A DNA stretch of 7,259 bases from JBDTMT01 sp033764095 (GTDB taxonomy: Bacteria > Desulfobacterota > Binatia > HRBIN30 > CADEER01), in the NCBI GenBank assembly GCA_033764095.1, contig JANRJF010000127.1:1-7259 (forward strand), written 5' to 3'. This document shows positions 6,216-7,259 of the stretch, piece by piece; the stretch's first letter is position 1; every line of letters starts with the position of its first letter. The translations under genes were made by a program, and so were the position numbers. The notes beneath the pieces are model-generated. The model saw nothing but the letters and a program-made list of their open reading frames with translations, ran no database searches and had not been told where the DNA came from.

Positions 6216-6653
6216 ATGGGCAGACACCTCGCGATCCTCGCCGCCGTTGGCCTGCTGGCTGGCTGTGCGGCCAAGCGGCCGACGTTGTACCCGAACGAGA
6301 AGTACAACAGCGTCGGCAAGGCGCAGGCGGATCAGGACATCGCCGACTGCGAGGCCAAGGCGAAGGAGTTCGTGAAGTCGGGCGGCGCCAACAGCCAGAT
6401 GGCGAAGGACGCGGCCAAGAACACCGCCGGTGGTGCAGTCGTCGGCGCGGCCGGCGGCGCGGTCGGCGGGGCGATCGGCGGCGATGTCGGCCAGGGCGCC
6501 GCGGTCGGCGCCGCCAGCGGCGCCACCGCCGGACTGGTCGGCACGCTGCTCGGCGGCCTGTTCAGCGGCGGCAGCGGTCCCGATCCGGTCTACGCCAATT
6601 TCGTCGAGACCTGCCTGCGCGAGAAGGGGTATCAGCCAATCGGCTGGAACTAG
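6216..6653 (+). CDS. Glycine-zipper lipoprotein
   Basis: A 145-residue envelope lipoprotein. A signal peptide (residues 1-16) ends in LLAGC, a good lipobox with Cys17 as the acylated residue. No Asp follows the Cys (AAK), so sorting to the outer membrane is likely. A short charged section contains Cys45 (IADCEAKAKEF). A Gly/Ala-rich zipper with G-x-x-x-G spacing spans residues 72-114 and is predicted to pack into the membrane as helical hairpins. The tail FVETCLREKGYQPIGWN contains Cys133, which could pair with Cys45 by disulfide bond. The YxNEKY start and ET-C-L-R-E-K-G-Y ending resemble a widespread proteobacterial glycine-zipper family without known biochemical role. It lies 72 bases after the methyltransferase on the same strand and could be co-transcribed, though its own leader hairpin hints at separate control. 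Confidence 0.85.
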   Translation: MGRHLAILAAVGLLAGCAAKRPTLYPNEKYNSVGKAQADQDIADCEAKAKEFVKSGGANSQMAKDAAKNTAGGAVVGAAGGAVGGAIGGDVGQGAAVGAASGATAGLVGTLLGGLFSGGSGPDPVYANFVETCLREKGYQPIGWN

Positions 6654-6654
6654 T

Positions 6655-6842
6655 CTTGATCTGACATTGAAATATCAACGCGGAGCCGCAGAGGCCGCGG
6701 AGAACGCGGAGGAAGTGCGCCCTCAGCACACCTCCAGAACCCAATCAGCGATGCGGATAAGAGTTGGCTCTCCTCTAGGCTGCTGACTCTGCGTTCTCTG
6801 CGTCTCCGCGTCTCTGCGTTGAACTCTTTTCGTCAGATCAAG
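6655..6842. repeat. MITE/REP-like palindromic element (GCRGAG family), fills convergent gap
   Basis: The 201 bases between the lipoprotein stop and the helicase stop hold no gene. The outer ends are a perfect 11-base inverted repeat, CTTGATCTGAC (6655-6665) and GTCAGATCAAG (6832-6842). After exactly 10 unpaired bases on each side comes a second inverted pair. These arms, 6676-6711 and 6787-6821 (minus strand), both begin CAACGC and consist of alternating CGC and RGAG units. They match over about 35 columns with one indel and several A/G differences. The central 75 bases are AT-richer than the genes and contain AGAG-TTGG-CTCT. No target-site duplication is obvious. GCRGAG-type repeats occur widely between genes in environmental proteobacteria, as I recall. 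It may act as a bidirectional terminator. Confidence 0.8.
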
Positions 6843-6854
6843 GCTACCACTCGT

Positions 6855-7259
6855 TCAGTCGAACGACTCGACCAGCTGCATCGGGCGCAGCACGGTCTTC
6901 GGGATGTCGTCGAGGAAGCGCGACGGCTTGCTCAGCACCATGCCGGTGGCGCGGTCGTACATGTTGATCGGGTAGCTCAGGTACAGGTGGCGCTTGGCGC
7001 GCGTCACCGCGACGTAGAGCAGGCGGCGCTCCTCCTCCAATTCGGCGTCGGTGTGCATGCTGTAGGTCGAGGGGAATTTGCCGTCGACCAGCCAGATGAC
7101 GAACACCGTGTGCCACTCCAGGCCCTTGGCCGAGTGGATGGTGGAGAGGCAGAGCAGGCCCTCGTCCTCCTCGGTGGCGAGCACGTCGTTGACGCTGTCG
7201 TTGGGCGGCTCCAGCGCCATGTCGGCAAGCAGCGACTGCAGCGAGCGGTAGCGCGCCGC
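6855..7259 (-). CDS. UvrD/Rep/PcrA-family superfamily 1 DNA helicase, C-terminal fragment (N-terminus outside window)
   Basis: The last 135 codons of an ATP-dependent 3'-5' DNA helicase, entering from the right edge and ending at TGA 6855-6857. Helicase motif V reads TIHSAKGLEWHTVFV (about 7105-7145), where SAKGLEW contacts ssDNA and couples ATP hydrolysis. Motif VI reads LYVAVTRAK (about 6993-7019), preceded by the acidic run ELEEERR; its Arg is the arginine finger. The sequence DGKFPS between them and SRFLDDIP after motif VI are typical of UvrD/Rep/PcrA. Only about 35 residues follow motif VI-adjacent sequence. It therefore lacks the long C-terminal extension (Tudor-like tail) of UvrD and PcrA, which makes a shorter Rep-like or generic UvrD-family helicase more likely. 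Which paralogue it is cannot be decided without the N-terminus. Confidence 0.92.
   Translation of the reverse strand, partial: AARYRSLQSLLADMALEPPNDSVNDVLATEEDEGLLCLSTIHSAKGLEWHTVFVIWLVDGKFPSTYSMHTDAELEEERRLLYVAVTRAKRHLYLSYPINMYDRATGMVLSKPSRFLDDIPKTVLRPMQLVESFD

Noticed and set aside
6655..6842. Short plus-strand coding sequence running from the lipoprotein region through the repeat
   Set aside because: The frame is explained by the GC-rich repeat; it has no ribosome site, and its translation is repeat-derived Glu/Ala sequence.

Overview
The window is uniformly GC-rich and densely packed, with short gaps, overlapping stop/start codons and GTG starts. This suggests a high-GC proteobacterium (beta or gamma, perhaps a versatile aerobic degrader). 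That placement is inferred from gene families and base composition only. No phage, plasmid, CRISPR, tRNA or rRNA signal is visible, and I see no defence or secretion system.

Left block, minus strand (1-2091): three genes run leftwards as one tight operon. They are a 6-pyruvoyl-tetrahydropterin-synthase-family protein, a small exported c-type cytochrome, and an M17 leucyl aminopeptidase that leaves the window before its C-terminus. Both junctions are 4-base stop/start overlaps (GTGA, ATGA), which implies translational coupling. The pterin enzyme lacks the usual catalytic Cys but carries an ExxHGH motif, suggesting the PTPS-III (folate-pathway) type rather than QueD.

Middle block, plus strand (2275-4555): two acyl-CoA dehydrogenase genes lie 10 bases apart. 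They resemble the paired subunits of heteromeric dehydrogenases (FadE26/FadE27, ChsE4/ChsE5 type, or PimC/PimD type). Neither has Glu at the usual C-terminal catalytic position; the first has a Glu in the alternative helix-G position. They probably form one alpha2beta2 enzyme acting on a bulky, cyclic or dicarboxylic acyl-CoA.

Right block (4620-7259): a 100-residue three-helix membrane protein (minus) starts divergently, 42 bases from a class I SAM methyltransferase with an NPPF motif (plus). A glycine-zipper lipoprotein (plus) follows. At the right edge is the C-terminal part of a UvrD/Rep-type DNA helicase (minus).

The most unusual content lies between the genes. Two palindromic elements (2119-2221 and 4540-4620) share one architecture: each arm is AAG followed by four heptads of consensus CGAYGAG, in inverted orientation. 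They flank the dehydrogenase pair. The second fills the whole convergent gap and supplies the last residues and stop codon of the second dehydrogenase. A third, unrelated palindromic element (6655-6842) has perfect 11-base outer inverted repeats and GCRGAG-rich inner arms, and fills the other convergent gap. These look like REP/MITE-like dispersed repeats, possibly acting as bidirectional terminators.
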